A stretch of DNA of 64,000 nucleotides from Chloroflexota bacterium. GTDB lineage: Bacteria; Chloroflexota; Anaerolineae; Anaerolineales; UBA4823. Position numbers and translations under genes: made by a program. This document shows, one piece after another, positions 1 through 11,700 of this stretch (its first letter is position 1; every line of letters starts with the position of its first letter). The notes below the pieces were generated by a model that was given only the letters and a program-made list of their open reading frames with translations, did not search any database and was not told the DNA's origin. The stretch is taken from assembly GCA_012516075.1 (NCBI GenBank), contig JAAYXE010000031.1, positions 62,001-126,000 of the forward strand, written 5' to 3'.

Positions 1-1934
1 GCCAGGGCATATTCAACGGCAAACAGCGCCGGCTGGGTGTAAGCCGTCTGGTCGATCCATGCCGCACTGGCCTCGTCCTGCGGGTAAAGAACGTCCAGCA
101 GCGGGCGTCCCAGCAGGGGGCGCAGGATCTCATCGCACTGCTCCAGCGTCTTGCGGAAAACAGGCTGTGATTCGTAAAGCTGGCGCCCCATACCGGTGTA
201 CTGCGAACCCTGACCGGTGAACAGGAAGGCGGCTTCGGGCGCAGACTCGCTGAAAGCGGTCCCGCGCAGCAGGCCAGAGGGTGTGTCCCCGGACAGCCAG
301 CTTTCCAGCAGCGCCTGGGCCTCTTCGGAACTGCGCGCTGTCAGCGCCAGCCGCTCGGCGAAATGCGTTCGTCCTGCACCGGCGGTAAAGCATATGTCCG
401 CAAAGGAAAGATCCGGGTGAGATGGCAGGAAGGTGCTGTAAGCCCTGGCCAGATCTTTCAGAGCGGATTCTTTCTTAGCCGAAAGCACCAGCAGGTGGTA
501 TGGACGTTCGTTTTCGATCACCACCGGTTCCGGCTGGGGCGCTTCGGCGACGATCATGTGTACGTTAGTGCCGCTGAAGCCGAAGGAGCTCAGGCCGCCG
601 ATGCGGCGGGAACCGGCTGGCACCTCCCATTCGACCGGCGTCGTAGGGACCTCGATCGCCGATTGTTCCCAGGGAAACAGCGGGTTGGGCTCGCGGAAGT
701 GCAGGTGTGGGGGGATCACTTTGTTATGCAGGCTGAGCACCAGTTTGATCAACCCGGCCACGCCCGCGGCGCCTTCGGTATGCCCGATATTTGTCTTCAC
801 CGAACCGACGTACAGAGGCGATTCTTTGGTGTGCTCCCGTCCGTATACGGCCTGGAGGGCGCGCAGCTCGATCGGGTCTCCCAGAGAAGTACCGGTCCCG
901 TGGGCTTCTACATAGCCCACTTCTCCCGGTCGAACGCCGGCGTTCTCCAGCGCAGCACGGATGACCGCTTCCTGTGACAGGCCGTTTGGAGCGGTGAGGC
1001 CGTTGCTGCGCCCATCCTGGTTAGCCGCAGAACCCAGGATCACTGCCAGCACCCGGTCTCCGTTTGCCAGAGCGTCGGAAAGGCGCTTGAGCACCACAAC
1101 CCCGCAGCCCTCGCCGCGCACATAACCATCGGCAGATGCATCAAAGGTCTTGCAGCGGCCGTCGAAGGAGACCATGCGAGCACGGGAGATGGTGATCGTA
1201 CCTTCCGGCGTCAGCAGCACGTTGGCGCCTCCCGCCAGCGCCATGTCGCATTCCCTCAGGCGCAGGCTCTGACAGGCCAGATGGGCAGCGACCAGGGAGG
1301 ATGAGCAGGCGGTATCGAGAGACAGGTTCGGACCGCGCAGGTCCATGAAGTAAGAAATCCGGCCGGCGGTCACCGATTCGGAGACGCCTGTGCTGAAATA
1401 AGCGTCCAGCGATGCCGGATCATTGGCTCGCGCCCGCATGTACAAGTAATCGTGGGAGGAGATCCCAACGAAAACCCCGGTCAGGCTGCCGATGATATCC
1501 TTCGATGCCAGCCCGGCATTTTCGAGCGCTTCCCAGGCCACCTCCAGCAGCAGGCGCTGTTTGGGGTCCATGCCAACCGCTTCACGCGGCGAGATGCGGA
1601 AAAAGTCGGCGTCGAAAAGATCCACATTCTTCAGGAAAGATCCCCAGCGAGTGTAGGTCTTTCCGGGTTTGTCGGGGTCGGGATCGTAATATGCGTCCAC
1701 GTCCCACCGGTCGGGTGGCACTTCCGTGATCGCGTCAACGCCATTCAGGAGCAGATCCCAGAAGGCTTCAGGCGAGTTTGCGTCGTTGGGGAAGCGGCAT
1801 GCCACGCCGACAACGGCGATGGGTTCCCGGCTTGCGTTTTCCTTTTTTTGCAGCCGGCTCTGCATCTCTTCCAGCGTGGTATAAGCATGCTTCAACAGCG
1901 ACTGGTAATCGGTGGACTTACCATCGGAGCTCAT
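1..1934 (-). CDS. Type I polyketide synthase PKS6, KS-AT, cut by window edge
   Basis: This is the 5' part (about 644 codons) of another single-module PKS; the rest lies left of position 1. The ATG at 1934-1932 overlaps the TGA of PKS5 (1933-1931) as ATGA, so translation is probably coupled. Residues 1-35 form a charged coiled-coil stretch like the N-terminal docking segments of PKS2-5. The ketosynthase then starts at a REPIAVVG motif; its active-site Cys is residue 210 in DTACSSS, and the [10 protein letters not shown] and NIGHTEGA histidine motifs are intact. The acyltransferase begins with a [12 protein letters not shown] motif near 200-220 and runs off the edge before its catalytic Ser, so its substrate and the reductive domains are unknown. 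The KS is an extending one, not a decarboxylating KSQ. It takes the chain from PKS5 by gene order (inference). Confidence 0.95.
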   Translation of the reverse strand, partial: MSSDGKSTDYQSLLKHAYTTLEEMQSRLQKKENASREPIAVVGVACRFPNDANSPEAFWDLLLNGVDAITEVPPDRWDVDAYYDPDPDKPGKTYTRWGSFLKNVDLFDADFFRISPREAVGMDPKQRLLLEVAWEALENAGLASKDIIGSLTGVFVGISSHDYLYMRARANDPASLDAYFSTGVSESVTAGRISYFMDLRGPNLSLDTACSSSLVAAHLACQSLRLRECDMALAGGANVLLTPEGTITISRARMVSFDGRCKTFDASADGYVRGEGCGVVVLKRLSDALANGDRVLAVILGSAANQDGRSNGLTAPNGLSQEAVIRAALENAGVRPGEVGYVEAHGTGTSLGDPIELRALQAVYGREHTKESPLYVGSVKTNIGHTEGAAGVAGLIKLVLSLHNKVIPPHLHFREPNPLFPWEQSAIEVPTTPVEWEVPAGSRRIGGLSSFGFSGTNVHMIVAEAPQPEPVVIENERPYHLLVLSAKKESALKDLARAYSTFLPSHPDLSFADICFTAGAGRTHFAERLALTARSSEEAQALLESWLSGDTPSGLLRGTAFSESAPEAAFLFTGQGSQYTGMGRQLYESQPVFRKTLEQCDEILRPLLGRPLLDVLYPQDEASAAWIDQTAYTQPALFAVEYAL

Positions 1935-4900
1935 TGAGTCCTCCCATTTATGCTCGATAGTTTCTTCACCAGCAGGGCGGCAATCTCATCTTCTGAAAGA
2001 TCATCTATGCTGGATGGGCTTTCATCTGCACCGGCCGCCTGTTTTACCTGGGCTGGCGCCTGCTCTTCCGGTGCAGCAAAACCGGGCAGCCTGCCGGCGA
2101 TGAAATCGGACAGTTCCTTTACCGTCGGGTATTCAAAAAGCAGCGTGGCGGGAAGCGTCTGCTCGATCAGGTTCCCCAGGCGGTTGCGCAGGTCGACAGC
2201 CATCAGGGAATCCAGCCCGTAATCGCTCAGCGGCAGGAACGGATCGATCTTCGCCGCCGGGCTGATCCCCAGCACCTGGCTGCAGAGCTCACGTACCCGG
2301 GCAGTTAAGAAGTTACTGCGCTGCCGTGCAGGGGTAGCCTGCAGCTGCTCCAGAAAACCGGGTTCGTGCGTTTTCTGCGCTCCCCGTTCGGGTTTTTTCA
2401 CCTGGCGTTCCCGGCGCTGCAGGTTTGCGTACAGGGGTGGGTGCTGGCCCTGGAAGCGCTCCAGGTCAATGGAGAGCACGGCATACTGGATACGCCGGGG
2501 GAGACCGTGCTCATCACGGTGGAAACCCCATTCGAGGGCCTGCAGACCTTCCTGCGGGGAGAAAGTGCCTGCTTCCATCTTGCGCTCGGCTGCTGCGCCG
2601 ATCTCAGCCCAGGCCCCCCAGTTGATGCTGATCGTCGGCAGGCCCTGGGCGGTGCGATAGTACGCCAGCATATCCAGGAAAGCGTTCGCCGCGGCATGGT
2701 TGCCCTGCCCGGCAGAACCGACCAGGGATGCGCCAGAGGAGAAAAAGATCATGAAGTCCAGCGTTCTGTCCTGCGTCAGGCAGTGCAGGTTCCAGGCGCC
2801 GGTAACTTTGGGCGCCATCACATACCGGAAGCGTTCCCAGTTCTGCTGCAGCAGCACCCCATCGTCGAGCACGCCGGCGGCGTGGATCACACCCCTCAGC
2901 GGGGGCAGACTGCTTTCGATTTCCTGCAGCGCACCAGCCAGTTGATCCAGATTCGAAACGTCGGCCTGCAGGGTGATCACCCGTGCGCCGGCCTGTTCGA
3001 TCCTGCGGATGGCTTCCTGGGCAGTGGGCGAGGGCGCACGGCGGCCCAGCAGAACCAGGTGTCCGGCGCCGCGTTCGGCCATCCAGCGTGCCACCTCGAG
3101 CCCCAGTCCGCCCAGGCCGCCGGTGATCAGGTAGCTGGCATCGGGATGCAGCGGGAAGGGCTGGCCGGTGTGATCCTGGATGGGTGTATGTGCAAGGCGG
3201 CGTACACGGCGCATGCCGGCACGGAAAGCGATCTGGTCTTCGGCAGACGGTGTTCGCCAGATCTCTGCGGCCAGGTCAGCACACTGTTCTGCAGCCGGCT
3301 TTTCGGGATCCAGGTCAATGCGTACGCAGCGCAGCTCCGGGTGCTCCAGGGCGATCACATGTCCCAGGCCCCAGACAGGAGCCTGCAGTGGGTGGAGTGT
3401 TTCCCCGGCCGCGGTCTGTTCATCATCTGCCACCGCCTGCGCTCCCCGGGTGACCACCAACAGGGAGGGCAGTTCAGCCCAGGCCGTCCCTTCCAGCGCC
3501 TGAACCAGGTGCAGTAAACCCCCGGTTATGGTGAGCTGGCTTTCTTCCAGGGCGGCCGTGCTCAGGCCCGGCTCCTGCAGCGCATCCAGGGCCCACAGGA
3601 AGATCACACCCTGCAGATCCTTGCTTTCCGCCTGCATATGGGCGAGGGCCTGTTTGAAATCCTGCGGCTCAGCCGGGTTGAGTGTGAAGAGACGCGGCCC
3701 GGTGACAGCGAAGCTGTTCCCGGGAACAGCCGCCCAGCAGCGTGCCCCCTCCGCTTCCAGCGCAGCGGACAGCTCCTGGCCCAGGCCCTGCCCGTCCTGC
3801 AGGATCAACCAGGATCCCGTGTGGGCTGTCTTACGTGCCTGGCGAGGGTTCCGGCTGAGGATCAGGGCCTGCTGGTCGAACAGCAGCGGTTCGCCTTCGC
3901 CGGGGAAGAAAGTGACTTCTGTGAATCCGCTCTCCTCCAGCACCTGCTGCCAGCGCACCTGCGTGAGCAGGGCATAATCGGGGCGTAGATCGTAGTCGCT
4001 GAAGGCCCACCAGCCGTCGGTCAGACCCACAGTGAGGTCGCCGAAACGCTGCGGCCGGGTGGCCTCCAGCAGGGCCAGCAGCCCGCCGGGCGCCAGCAGC
4101 CGCTGAACGTTGGCGAGCGATTCGCGGATGGATGGGGTGGCGTGCAGCACGTTGGCCGCGATGATCAGGTCGAACTGCCTCCCCTCCAGGCCCTGTGCGG
4201 CAGGGTCTCTGGAAGTATCCAGGATGCGGTATTCGACGAAGGGGAAGGCGCTGAATTTCTCGCGCGCACGAGCAGTGAACAGCGGTGAAATATCGGTGAA
4301 CACGTACTCACAGCGATCGGGCGGCAGCGCGGGGAGCACGTGGGCGGTCGTCCCACCGGTGCCGGCGCCGACCTCCAGGACACGCAGCTTCCGGCCGGGG
4401 GGCAGGTCTGCCACCAGGGTGGAGATCGCTCGCGCCAGCAGAGTGTTATAGAAGCGCGCCGAAGGCGATTCCTGGTACAGCTTTTCACTGTCTTCCAGGG
4501 AGCCGCCGGGGAAGAGAAGCTGCAGGGGATCCACCTGCTCGCGCAGCACGCCGTCCAGAGACTGCGCGCAGCGCAGGGTCATCTTTAGCTCGCCCTCTAA
4601 ATCGGGATAGCGGGCGAGTAAATCCTGTGCACTTTCAACCGGATCCGGATAATCCGGTGTGCGGCGCACCACCCAGTCCGTGTCTGCGCGTTCCAGGACG
4701 CCGTCCTCGGCCAGAATCTGCAGCATCCTTTCCAGCAAACGGCGGAAGCGAGGTGCAATTTTCATGGCCTCCTGTGCCTCGCCGGTAGAAAAGCGCCGCT
4801 CGGGCAGCAGTTGGAATCCCAGCTTCTCGAACGCCCGGACGATAAAACCGGCGCAAACACGGTCAAGTTCGGGCAGAGCCGTGTCGTACTGGTCAATCCT

Positions 4901-7900
4901 GAATTCTTCACCCAGAGCGATGATTTCTGGCTGGGTCTGGGAGCGAACCTGCTCCAGCGGCAGGGCGAGCGCCGGTTTCTCTTCACCGCTCTGTGCCTCC
5001 CAGCGCACATCATAAAGAAGCTCGCGCAGGGACTGCAGTCCGAAGCGCGACAGCGCTCCTGGGACGGCACGCTTCATCTGCATACCGCTAAACTCAGCCA
5101 GCAGGTCTCCGGCATCGTCATAAAGGTTCATGCTCGCCGTGAAAACCTCTTTACCGTTCGGGTTGGAAAGGGTATCTCCGGATGTAATCTGGATATGGCT
5201 CCAGAACGCCGCCTCTGGCCGGCGGTGGAAGACCAGGCGGTCCACGCCGATCAGCAGGAAGGGATGTTCCAGACCGCGGGCAGCATCTGGCAGAGCGGCG
5301 ACCATCAGGTGCAGACAGGCATCCAGCACGGCTGGATGCAGTGCATCACAGGCCTGCGCTGCCTGTTCGATCACCTGCGGTGTGATCACGCGTCCCAGCG
5401 CCTCGCCATCGCGGCGGAAGACCCGGGTAAGCCCCTGGAAGGCCGGTCCGAACTCCAGCCCCAGCGCGCGCAGGCGGTCGTATACTGCTGCAGCTTCCAT
5501 TTCCTCGCTGCAGCGCGCGCGGATGGCTTCCAGCTTTTCCGGGGCTTTCGAAGTCCCCGAATTCAGGGGGATGATCTTTCCGCTGCTGTGCAGATGCCAG
5601 TCGCGGCCCTGCCGGCTGTATACACCGAAAGAATGACCGCCCTGTTCTGGCTTGAGTACCAGCTGGACAATGCGCTGCTGGCCGGTTTGCAGGAGCAGCG
5701 GCTCCTGGATGAGCAGGTCGGTAAGGGCGAAGGAGCCGGATGGATCCTCCCGGCGCGCAGCCGCGCAGGCCATTTCAATGTATCCCGGGGAGGGGAACAG
5801 CCCTTCGCCCTGGATAAGATGATCGTTCAGGAAAGGATGCGATTCCGGGCTGATCTGGTTTTCGTAAATGGTCTCCTGCACCGCAGCTGCCCGCAGGCGC
5901 CAGCCGAGCAGCGGGTGTTCGCTCGCATGCTCCACGAATGCGCCGGCTGTAAATTGGGCCGCTGCGCCGGGTGTAAACCAGTATCTTTCGCGCTGGAAGG
6001 GGTAGGTGGGGAGCGCCACCCGCCGCCGCTGAGCGGCTTGTGGGCGGTAAAAGCCTTCCCAGTCGATCTCCACACCCAGGGTGTACAGCGCGGCGAGGCT
6101 GTCCAGCAGCTGGCGCTGGTCGTCCTGTCCGGAGCGCAGAGAAGGCAGCCAGGTGCAGTCCGTCTCGGGCAGGCAGTTCCGGCCCATACCCAGAAGGATG
6201 GGCTGCGGACCGATTTCCACGAATACCCGGTACCCCTGCTCGTAGAGCATCTGAATAGAGGCGGCAAATTGTACGGGCTGGCGGATGTGCCGGCTCCAAT
6301 AATCGGGCCGCGTCATCTCGCCCGGGGCTGCCGGCAGGCCGGTCAGGTTGGAGATGATCTCAACCTGTGGATCCTGAAGCTTGACCCCGGCAGCCACCTG
6401 TTCAAAGGCCGGCAGAATGGGGTCCATCAATGGTGAATGGAATGCGTGTGAGACGGTCAGGTAGCGGGCACGGATGCCCAGCCGCTCCAGACCGGCGACC
6501 AGCTGCTCCAGGGCAGCGCCTTCGCCGGAGATCACGGTGTTCTGAGGGCCGTTCAGTGCGGCAATCGAAAGCCGTCCGGCATAGGACTGCAGGTGGGGAG
6601 CGAGCTGTTCTGCGCTAGCGAATACGGCCGCCATGCGGCCTCCGGCGGGCAGGCTGTTCATCAACCGGCCGCGCGCCGCTACCAGTTCTACGGCCGCCTC
6701 CAGGCTGAACACTCCGGCTGCGCAGGCGGCCGCAAATTCACCGATGCTGTGCCCCATGACTGCCGATGGAACGATTCCCCAGGACTTCCACAGATCAGCG
6801 AGAGCGTACTCGATCGCGAACAGGGCAGGCTGGGTGTACAGGGTTTCGTTGAGGCGGTCGGCTTCACGATCATCGAACAGCAGATCTGCCAGCGGCCGGT
6901 CGAGGTGCGGCTGCAGCAGCTCCGCACAGCGATCCAGCGCGGCGCGGAAGACGGGCTGGGTTTCATATAACTGGCGGCCCATGCCGGAGTACTGCGCACC
7001 CTGACCGGTGAACAGGAAGGCCACTTTGGGCGGCCGGCTGCCGGCTCTGCCGCTGTGCAGCCCGGCCGATTTTTCTCCCCGCACGAAAGCGGCAAGTTTT
7101 TCAGCCAGGTCCCCTTTGCTGCTGGCCACTGCGGCCAGGCGGTAGTGAAAGTGAGCCCGCCCGGTGCTGGCTGTGAAGTTGATATCGGCCAGCGCGTCAT
7201 CCGATTGGGTCAGGTGATGTTGATAGCGCTCTGCCAGTTCCTTCAGGGCTGTTTCGCTGCGCGCCGACAGAGGCAAAATCTGGTAAAGCGGTTCGTCAGC
7301 ATCCGGTGTTTTCTCAATCTGCGGCGCTTCCTCCAGGATCACATGGGCGTTGGTGCCGCTGAACCCAAAGGAGCTAACGCCAGCCAGACGTTTCCCGCCG
7401 GGTACCTCCCAGGAGGTGAGCCGCGTGGGGATCTCGATCGCCGGATAATCCTCCCAGGGGATGTAAGGATTGCGCTCCTGCAGGTGCAGGTGAGGTGGAA
7501 TCTCGCCGTGCTGCAGGGCCAGGACGGTTTTAATCAGCCCGGCGACGCCCGCGGCCGATTCCAGGTGTCCCACGTTGGTTTTTACCGAGCCCAGCATCAG
7601 CGGGGTGCTGCGCTTCTGGCACAGAACAGAGCCCAGGGCCTGCACTTCAATCGGGTCGCCCAGGGATGTGCCGGTGCCGTGGGTTTCGACGTACGAAATC
7701 TGTTCCGGCTGCACGCCGGCGTTTCGCAGCGCAGCCCGGATAACGGCTTCCTGTGAAGGGCCGTTCGGCGCGGTGAGCCCATTGCTGCGCCCATCCTGGT
7801 TGACCGCTGTACCGCGGATCACGGCCAGGATCCGGTCGCCGTTCTGCAGGGCGTCGGACAGGCGCTTGAGCACGATCATCCCGCAGCCTTCGCCGCGTAC

Positions 7901-8707
7901 GAAGCCGTCGGCGCGGGCGTCAAAAGTTTTGCAGCGCCCGTCGGCGGCCAGCATCTGTGATTTGGAGAGGGCAATGCTGGTCTCCGGTGCCAGGATTACG
8001 TTCACCCCGCCGGCCAGGGCCAGATCACATTCGCCATTGCGCAGGCTTTGCACCGCCGTATGAATGGCGACCAGCGAAGAAGAGCAGGCAGTATCGATGG
8101 ACAGGCTGGGCCCGGTCGTCCCCAGGAAATAGGAAAGCCGGCCGGAGGCAATGCTGTGGGCGTTCCCCGACGCCATATAAGCATCGATATTTGCCTGTCC
8201 GGCGTTCACCAGAAGCTGTAAGTAATCGCTTCCGGAGATTCCCACGAATACCCCGGTCTGGCTGCCCATCAACTTTTCGGGAGAGTGCCCGGCGTTTTCC
8301 AGCGCTTCCCATGTAACCTCAAGCAGGAGACGCTGCTGGGGGTCCAGGTTGGCAGCTTCGCGGGGAGAGATGCCGAAAAAGGTCGGGTCGAACTGGTCCA
8401 GGTTGTCCAGGAAACCACCCCAGCGTGTGGAGATCCGTCCGGGTGCCTCAGGATCGGGGTCATACAGGACCTGGTTATCCCATTTTTCCGGCGGCGTCTC
8501 ACGGATGGCATCCACCCCGTTTCGCAGGAGATCCCAGAAAGCCTGCGGCGAATCCGCACCGCCCGGGAAGCGGCAGCCCATACCGATAATGGCGATTGGC
8601 TCGCTTTTCTGCCCTTCCAGGGTTTCCAGCCTTTGCTGCAGCTGTGCGGCCAGCAGCGCCAGTCGTTTAGGATCCAGGCTGCTGATGCGCTCCAGGAAAT
8701 CGTTCAT
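1931..8707 (-). CDS. Type I polyketide synthase PKS5, KS-AT-DH-cMT-KR-ACP
   Basis: A 2258-residue single-module PKS. Domains: N-terminal coiled-coil docking segment (1-35); KS with Cys208 in DTACSSS; AT with Ser654 in GHSIGE and a HAFH motif that usually means malonyl-CoA; DH with the HxxxGxxxxP motif starting at His963 and a DACLH second motif near 1128; C-methyltransferase with EVGAGTGGT near 1447 and the VLHAT catalytic His region; KR with TGGLGGLG near 1860 and an LDD motif (B-type); ACP with Ser2167 in GLDSL. No ER is present, so the module should give an alpha-methyl alkene. The KR catalytic Tyr position holds His2004 (GQGNHAAAN). The C-terminus ends in an acidic [10 protein letters not shown] docking helix. 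The ATG overlaps the PKS4 stop by ATGA. Confidence 0.96.
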   Translation of the reverse strand: MNDFLERISSLDPKRLALLAAQLQQRLETLEGQKSEPIAIIGMGCRFPGGADSPQAFWDLLRNGVDAIRETPPEKWDNQVLYDPDPEAPGRISTRWGGFLDNLDQFDPTFFGISPREAANLDPQQRLLLEVTWEALENAGHSPEKLMGSQTGVFVGISGSDYLQLLVNAGQANIDAYMASGNAHSIASGRLSYFLGTTGPSLSIDTACSSSLVAIHTAVQSLRNGECDLALAGGVNVILAPETSIALSKSQMLAADGRCKTFDARADGFVRGEGCGMIVLKRLSDALQNGDRILAVIRGTAVNQDGRSNGLTAPNGPSQEAVIRAALRNAGVQPEQISYVETHGTGTSLGDPIEVQALGSVLCQKRSTPLMLGSVKTNVGHLESAAGVAGLIKTVLALQHGEIPPHLHLQERNPYIPWEDYPAIEIPTRLTSWEVPGGKRLAGVSSFGFSGTNAHVILEEAPQIEKTPDADEPLYQILPLSARSETALKELAERYQHHLTQSDDALADINFTASTGRAHFHYRLAAVASSKGDLAEKLAAFVRGEKSAGLHSGRAGSRPPKVAFLFTGQGAQYSGMGRQLYETQPVFRAALDRCAELLQPHLDRPLADLLFDDREADRLNETLYTQPALFAIEYALADLWKSWGIVPSAVMGHSIGEFAAACAAGVFSLEAAVELVAARGRLMNSLPAGGRMAAVFASAEQLAPHLQSYAGRLSIAALNGPQNTVISGEGAALEQLVAGLERLGIRARYLTVSHAFHSPLMDPILPAFEQVAAGVKLQDPQVEIISNLTGLPAAPGEMTRPDYWSRHIRQPVQFAASIQMLYEQGYRVFVEIGPQPILLGMGRNCLPETDCTWLPSLRSGQDDQRQLLDSLAALYTLGVEIDWEGFYRPQAAQRRRVALPTYPFQRERYWFTPGAAAQFTAGAFVEHASEHPLLGWRLRAAAVQETIYENQISPESHPFLNDHLIQGEGLFPSPGYIEMACAAARREDPSGSFALTDLLIQEPLLLQTGQQRIVQLVLKPEQGGHSFGVYSRQGRDWHLHSSGKIIPLNSGTSKAPEKLEAIRARCSEEMEAAAVYDRLRALGLEFGPAFQGLTRVFRRDGEALGRVITPQVIEQAAQACDALHPAVLDACLHLMVAALPDAARGLEHPFLLIGVDRLVFHRRPEAAFWSHIQITSGDTLSNPNGKEVFTASMNLYDDAGDLLAEFSGMQMKRAVPGALSRFGLQSLRELLYDVRWEAQSGEEKPALALPLEQVRSQTQPEIIALGEEFRIDQYDTALPELDRVCAGFIVRAFEKLGFQLLPERRFSTGEAQEAMKIAPRFRRLLERMLQILAEDGVLERADTDWVVRRTPDYPDPVESAQDLLARYPDLEGELKMTLRCAQSLDGVLREQVDPLQLLFPGGSLEDSEKLYQESPSARFYNTLLARAISTLVADLPPGRKLRVLEVGAGTGGTTAHVLPALPPDRCEYVFTDISPLFTARAREKFSAFPFVEYRILDTSRDPAAQGLEGRQFDLIIAANVLHATPSIRESLANVQRLLAPGGLLALLEATRPQRFGDLTVGLTDGWWAFSDYDLRPDYALLTQVRWQQVLEESGFTEVTFFPGEGEPLLFDQQALILSRNPRQARKTAHTGSWLILQDGQGLGQELSAALEAEGARCWAAVPGNSFAVTGPRLFTLNPAEPQDFKQALAHMQAESKDLQGVIFLWALDALQEPGLSTAALEESQLTITGGLLHLVQALEGTAWAELPSLLVVTRGAQAVADDEQTAAGETLHPLQAPVWGLGHVIALEHPELRCVRIDLDPEKPAAEQCADLAAEIWRTPSAEDQIAFRAGMRRVRRLAHTPIQDHTGQPFPLHPDASYLITGGLGGLGLEVARWMAERGAGHLVLLGRRAPSPTAQEAIRRIEQAGARVITLQADVSNLDQLAGALQEIESSLPPLRGVIHAAGVLDDGVLLQQNWERFRYVMAPKVTGAWNLHCLTQDRTLDFMIFFSSGASLVGSAGQGNHAAANAFLDMLAYYRTAQGLPTISINWGAWAEIGAAAERKMEAGTFSPQEGLQALEWGFHRDEHGLPRRIQYAVLSIDLERFQGQHPPLYANLQRRERQVKKPERGAQKTHEPGFLEQLQATPARQRSNFLTARVRELCSQVLGISPAAKIDPFLPLSDYGLDSLMAVDLRNRLGNLIEQTLPATLLFEYPTVKELSDFIAGRLPGFAAPEEQAPAQVKQAAGADESPSSIDDLSEDEIAALLVKKLSSINGRTQ

Positions 8708-11700
8708 GATTGACCCCGCATTTGATCCATAAATAAGCGTTCAATTTCTTCTTCAGACATGTTTTCAATGGCGGCGATCAGATCATCCCCGCCTTCCTGC
8801 ACTGTTTCAACCGGTTGGGGCTGCGGCTGCTCCGGTGTGAGCACCAGGCCGGCCAGATAATCGGTTATCGCCTTCACTGTTGGGTAGTCGAACACCAGGG
8901 TGGCGGGCAAGGGGCGCTCAAGCTGCAGACCCTTCCCCAGCCGGTTGCGCAGTTCGCCGGCCATGAGAGAATCCAGGCCCATTTCATTCAGCGGCTTCCC
9001 CAGGTCCAGTTCATCCGGCGAGTCCATCCCGAGTACATGCACCGCCTGTTCGCTGACGAAGGCCTGCAGCAGTTCGTACTTCCGGTGGGCCGGGGCCGCC
9101 TGCAGGCGCTGGCGGAAGGACTGCTCGCGTTCCGGTCGTGGACCGGCCTCCGGATGAGACCGGGGCTGCCGGCCAGTGGAGGCGCGGTCCGCTCTCACAC
9201 CCATTTCAGAAAGCCAGGCCGGCGGAGAACCATTCGGATAGCTGCGCAGATACTGCGCCCAATCGGCCGGCAGCACACCAGCCTGGACCACTCCGTCTGC
9301 GACGATTTTTTCCAGAATATGCAGGCCCTGCTCGGGCAAAATGACGCCAATGCCCTGACCTTCGACCCGTTCAGCCACGCTGCGCTCAGCCGCCGAACCA
9401 ATTTCCGCCCATACGCCCCAGTTAATGCTCGTCCCCGGAAGCCCTTGAGCCCGCCGGTAATGGGCCAGGGCGTCGAGGAAGGCATTGGCTGCGGCATGGT
9501 TGCCCTGGCCGGGCGAGCCCAGCAGAGCCGCGGTGGAGGAGAAGAGCACGAAGAAGTCCAGGTCTGACCCTGCAGTGAGCGTGTGCAGCAGCCAGGCGCC
9601 GTCCACTTTTGGCGCCAGGACGGTTTCAAAGCGTTCCCAGGACTGGCGCAGCAGCGCGCCGTCATCCAGGACCCCGGCGGAGTGTATAACCCCGCGCAGC
9701 GGCGGCATACTGGCCCTGATATCGTCCAGAAGGGCACGCACCTGCTGCGGCTGGGAGATATCACAGCGCGCCACCCGCACTTCAGCGCCGGCAGCCTGCA
9801 TTTCTTCCAGGGCCGTCTGCACTGCAGGGCCGGGATCGCTGCGCCCGACCAGCACCAGGGAGCGCGCTCCGGAAGCCACCATGCGTTGGGCGACCAGCAG
9901 CCCCAGGCCGGAAAGCCCACCGGTGATCAGGTATGTCCCTTCGGCGTCCGGTCGCAGGATCGTAGAGCGCGGCCTGCGCCTGTGTGCGGCCTCATCTCCC
10001 TGCGTGAGTACAATTTTGCCAATGTGCCGGGCCTGGGACATAAAACGGAAGGCCTCGGAAATCTTCTCCAGGGGGAAGGTGTGCAGGGGCAGGGGGGTGA
10101 TCTTTCCGTCCGCGAGCTGCCCAAGTACATCAAAGAACAGCTCCTGCACCGCATCCGGGTCGTTCGCCATCAGGGTGGCCAGATCAATTACCCGGTAATC
10201 GGCATGCGGTTTTGCAGCGCTGAACTGCTCCTGCGTCCAGATTTCTTTTTTGCCGATCTCCAGGAAGCAGCCATCCTCAGCCAGGACCGATACGCTGGCC
10301 GGGATGAAGTCTCCGGCGAGAGAATTGAGCACGATATCGACTCCCTGCCCGCCCGTCTGTTCCATGATTGCCCGGGCAAAGTCCAGGGAGCGCGAGTTAT
10401 AGACATGCTGCACGCCCTGGGCCCGCAGGAAGTCGCGCTTTTCCGGGCTTCCAGCCGTGGCGAACACCTCTGCCCCGGCCTGCAGGGCAATCTGCACGGC
10501 GGCCTGCCCCACACCTCCGGCGGCAGCGTGGATCAGCACGCGCTGGCCTGCTCTGATGCGAGCACTGCGCTGCAGCGCATAAGCGGCGGTCATGAATGTC
10601 ATTGGCAGGGTGGCCGCCTGTGCGAAGCTGATGCCTGCCGGAAGAGGAGCGACAAACCGGGCCGGAACGTTCACGTAGCTGGCGAAGCCGCCGGTCACCA
10701 CGGCAATGACCTCATCACCCACGGAGAACCCTTCTACGCCGGGGCCGACAGCGGTGATGCGGCCGGCGCACTCGCTCCCCAGGGGATCGGGATCGTCGCG
10801 CATCGACAGGGCATTGAGCACGTCACGGAAGTTCAGGCCGGTCGCCAGTACGCGGATCTCGACTTCCCCGGCGGCCGGCGGGCGGCGCTGCGCAGGGACC
10901 AGATGCAGGTCGTCCAGCACGCCGCTGGTGCCGGTCTGCAGCTGGACCGGCTGCGGGTCATCCAGCGAGGCGGCGAGGGGCAGCGATGTCAGGCGCGCCG
11001 TAAACCTGCGGCTGCCCCGGTATGCCAGCAGCGTTTCCGGACCGTTTTTGCGAACTGCGTCCACCAGGTTCTGCGCCTGAACAATAACCTCGCTCTCTGG
11101 GTCCAGGTCGACCAGGGTGCAGCGGTACTCGGGGTGTTCGAGATGGATGACCTTTCCCAGACCCCAGACCGGCGCCTGCAGCGGGCTCAACCGTCTGGTG
11201 ACGCCGGGCTCTACTGGCTGCGCGCTGCGGGTAGCGACCCACAGGCGGGGGGTGCTGGAGGCTGCGCCTAAGGCCTGCACCAGGTGCAGCAGGCTGCCCG
11301 TTCCGGGCTGCAGGTCGCGGAGCAGCGAACCGTTGGACGGCGAGGCAGGCTCATCCGCAGGATCTGCATCCAGGTTCCACAGGTGGATCACTCCACTCAG
11401 GGAGCCGGCCTCCTGCACCAGGCGGACGTAAGCCTGTGGATCGTCCACAGGGATGGAGAGGCTCTCTCCATCCCGGGATCCCGCGTGGTCCGCATATACC
11501 ACCTGGCAGTTATTCCCTATCGCGCGCAGTTCAGCGGCGACCTGCTGCCCGACTCCACCCCGGTCGGCGAAAATCAGCCAGTTTCCTGAAGCCGTGCGCT
11601 CCTGTTTCCGGGCCAGGATAAGCACCTCATGGGTGTGGTCCGATGCGTCCGGCACGACCTGTACCGGGCTGAAACCACTTTTGTCCAGCAGTTCCACCCA

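Noticed and set aside
4811..6436. Long plus-strand open frame of 541 codons
   Set aside because: It lies antisense to the DH and methyltransferase region of PKS5, has no ribosome site or known motif, and is a by-product of high GC and codon bias on the other strand.
9583..11271. Long plus-strand open frame of 562 codons
   Set aside because: Antisense to the ER/KR part of PKS4, with the low-complexity composition of a shadow frame; the minus-strand frame has full domain motifs.
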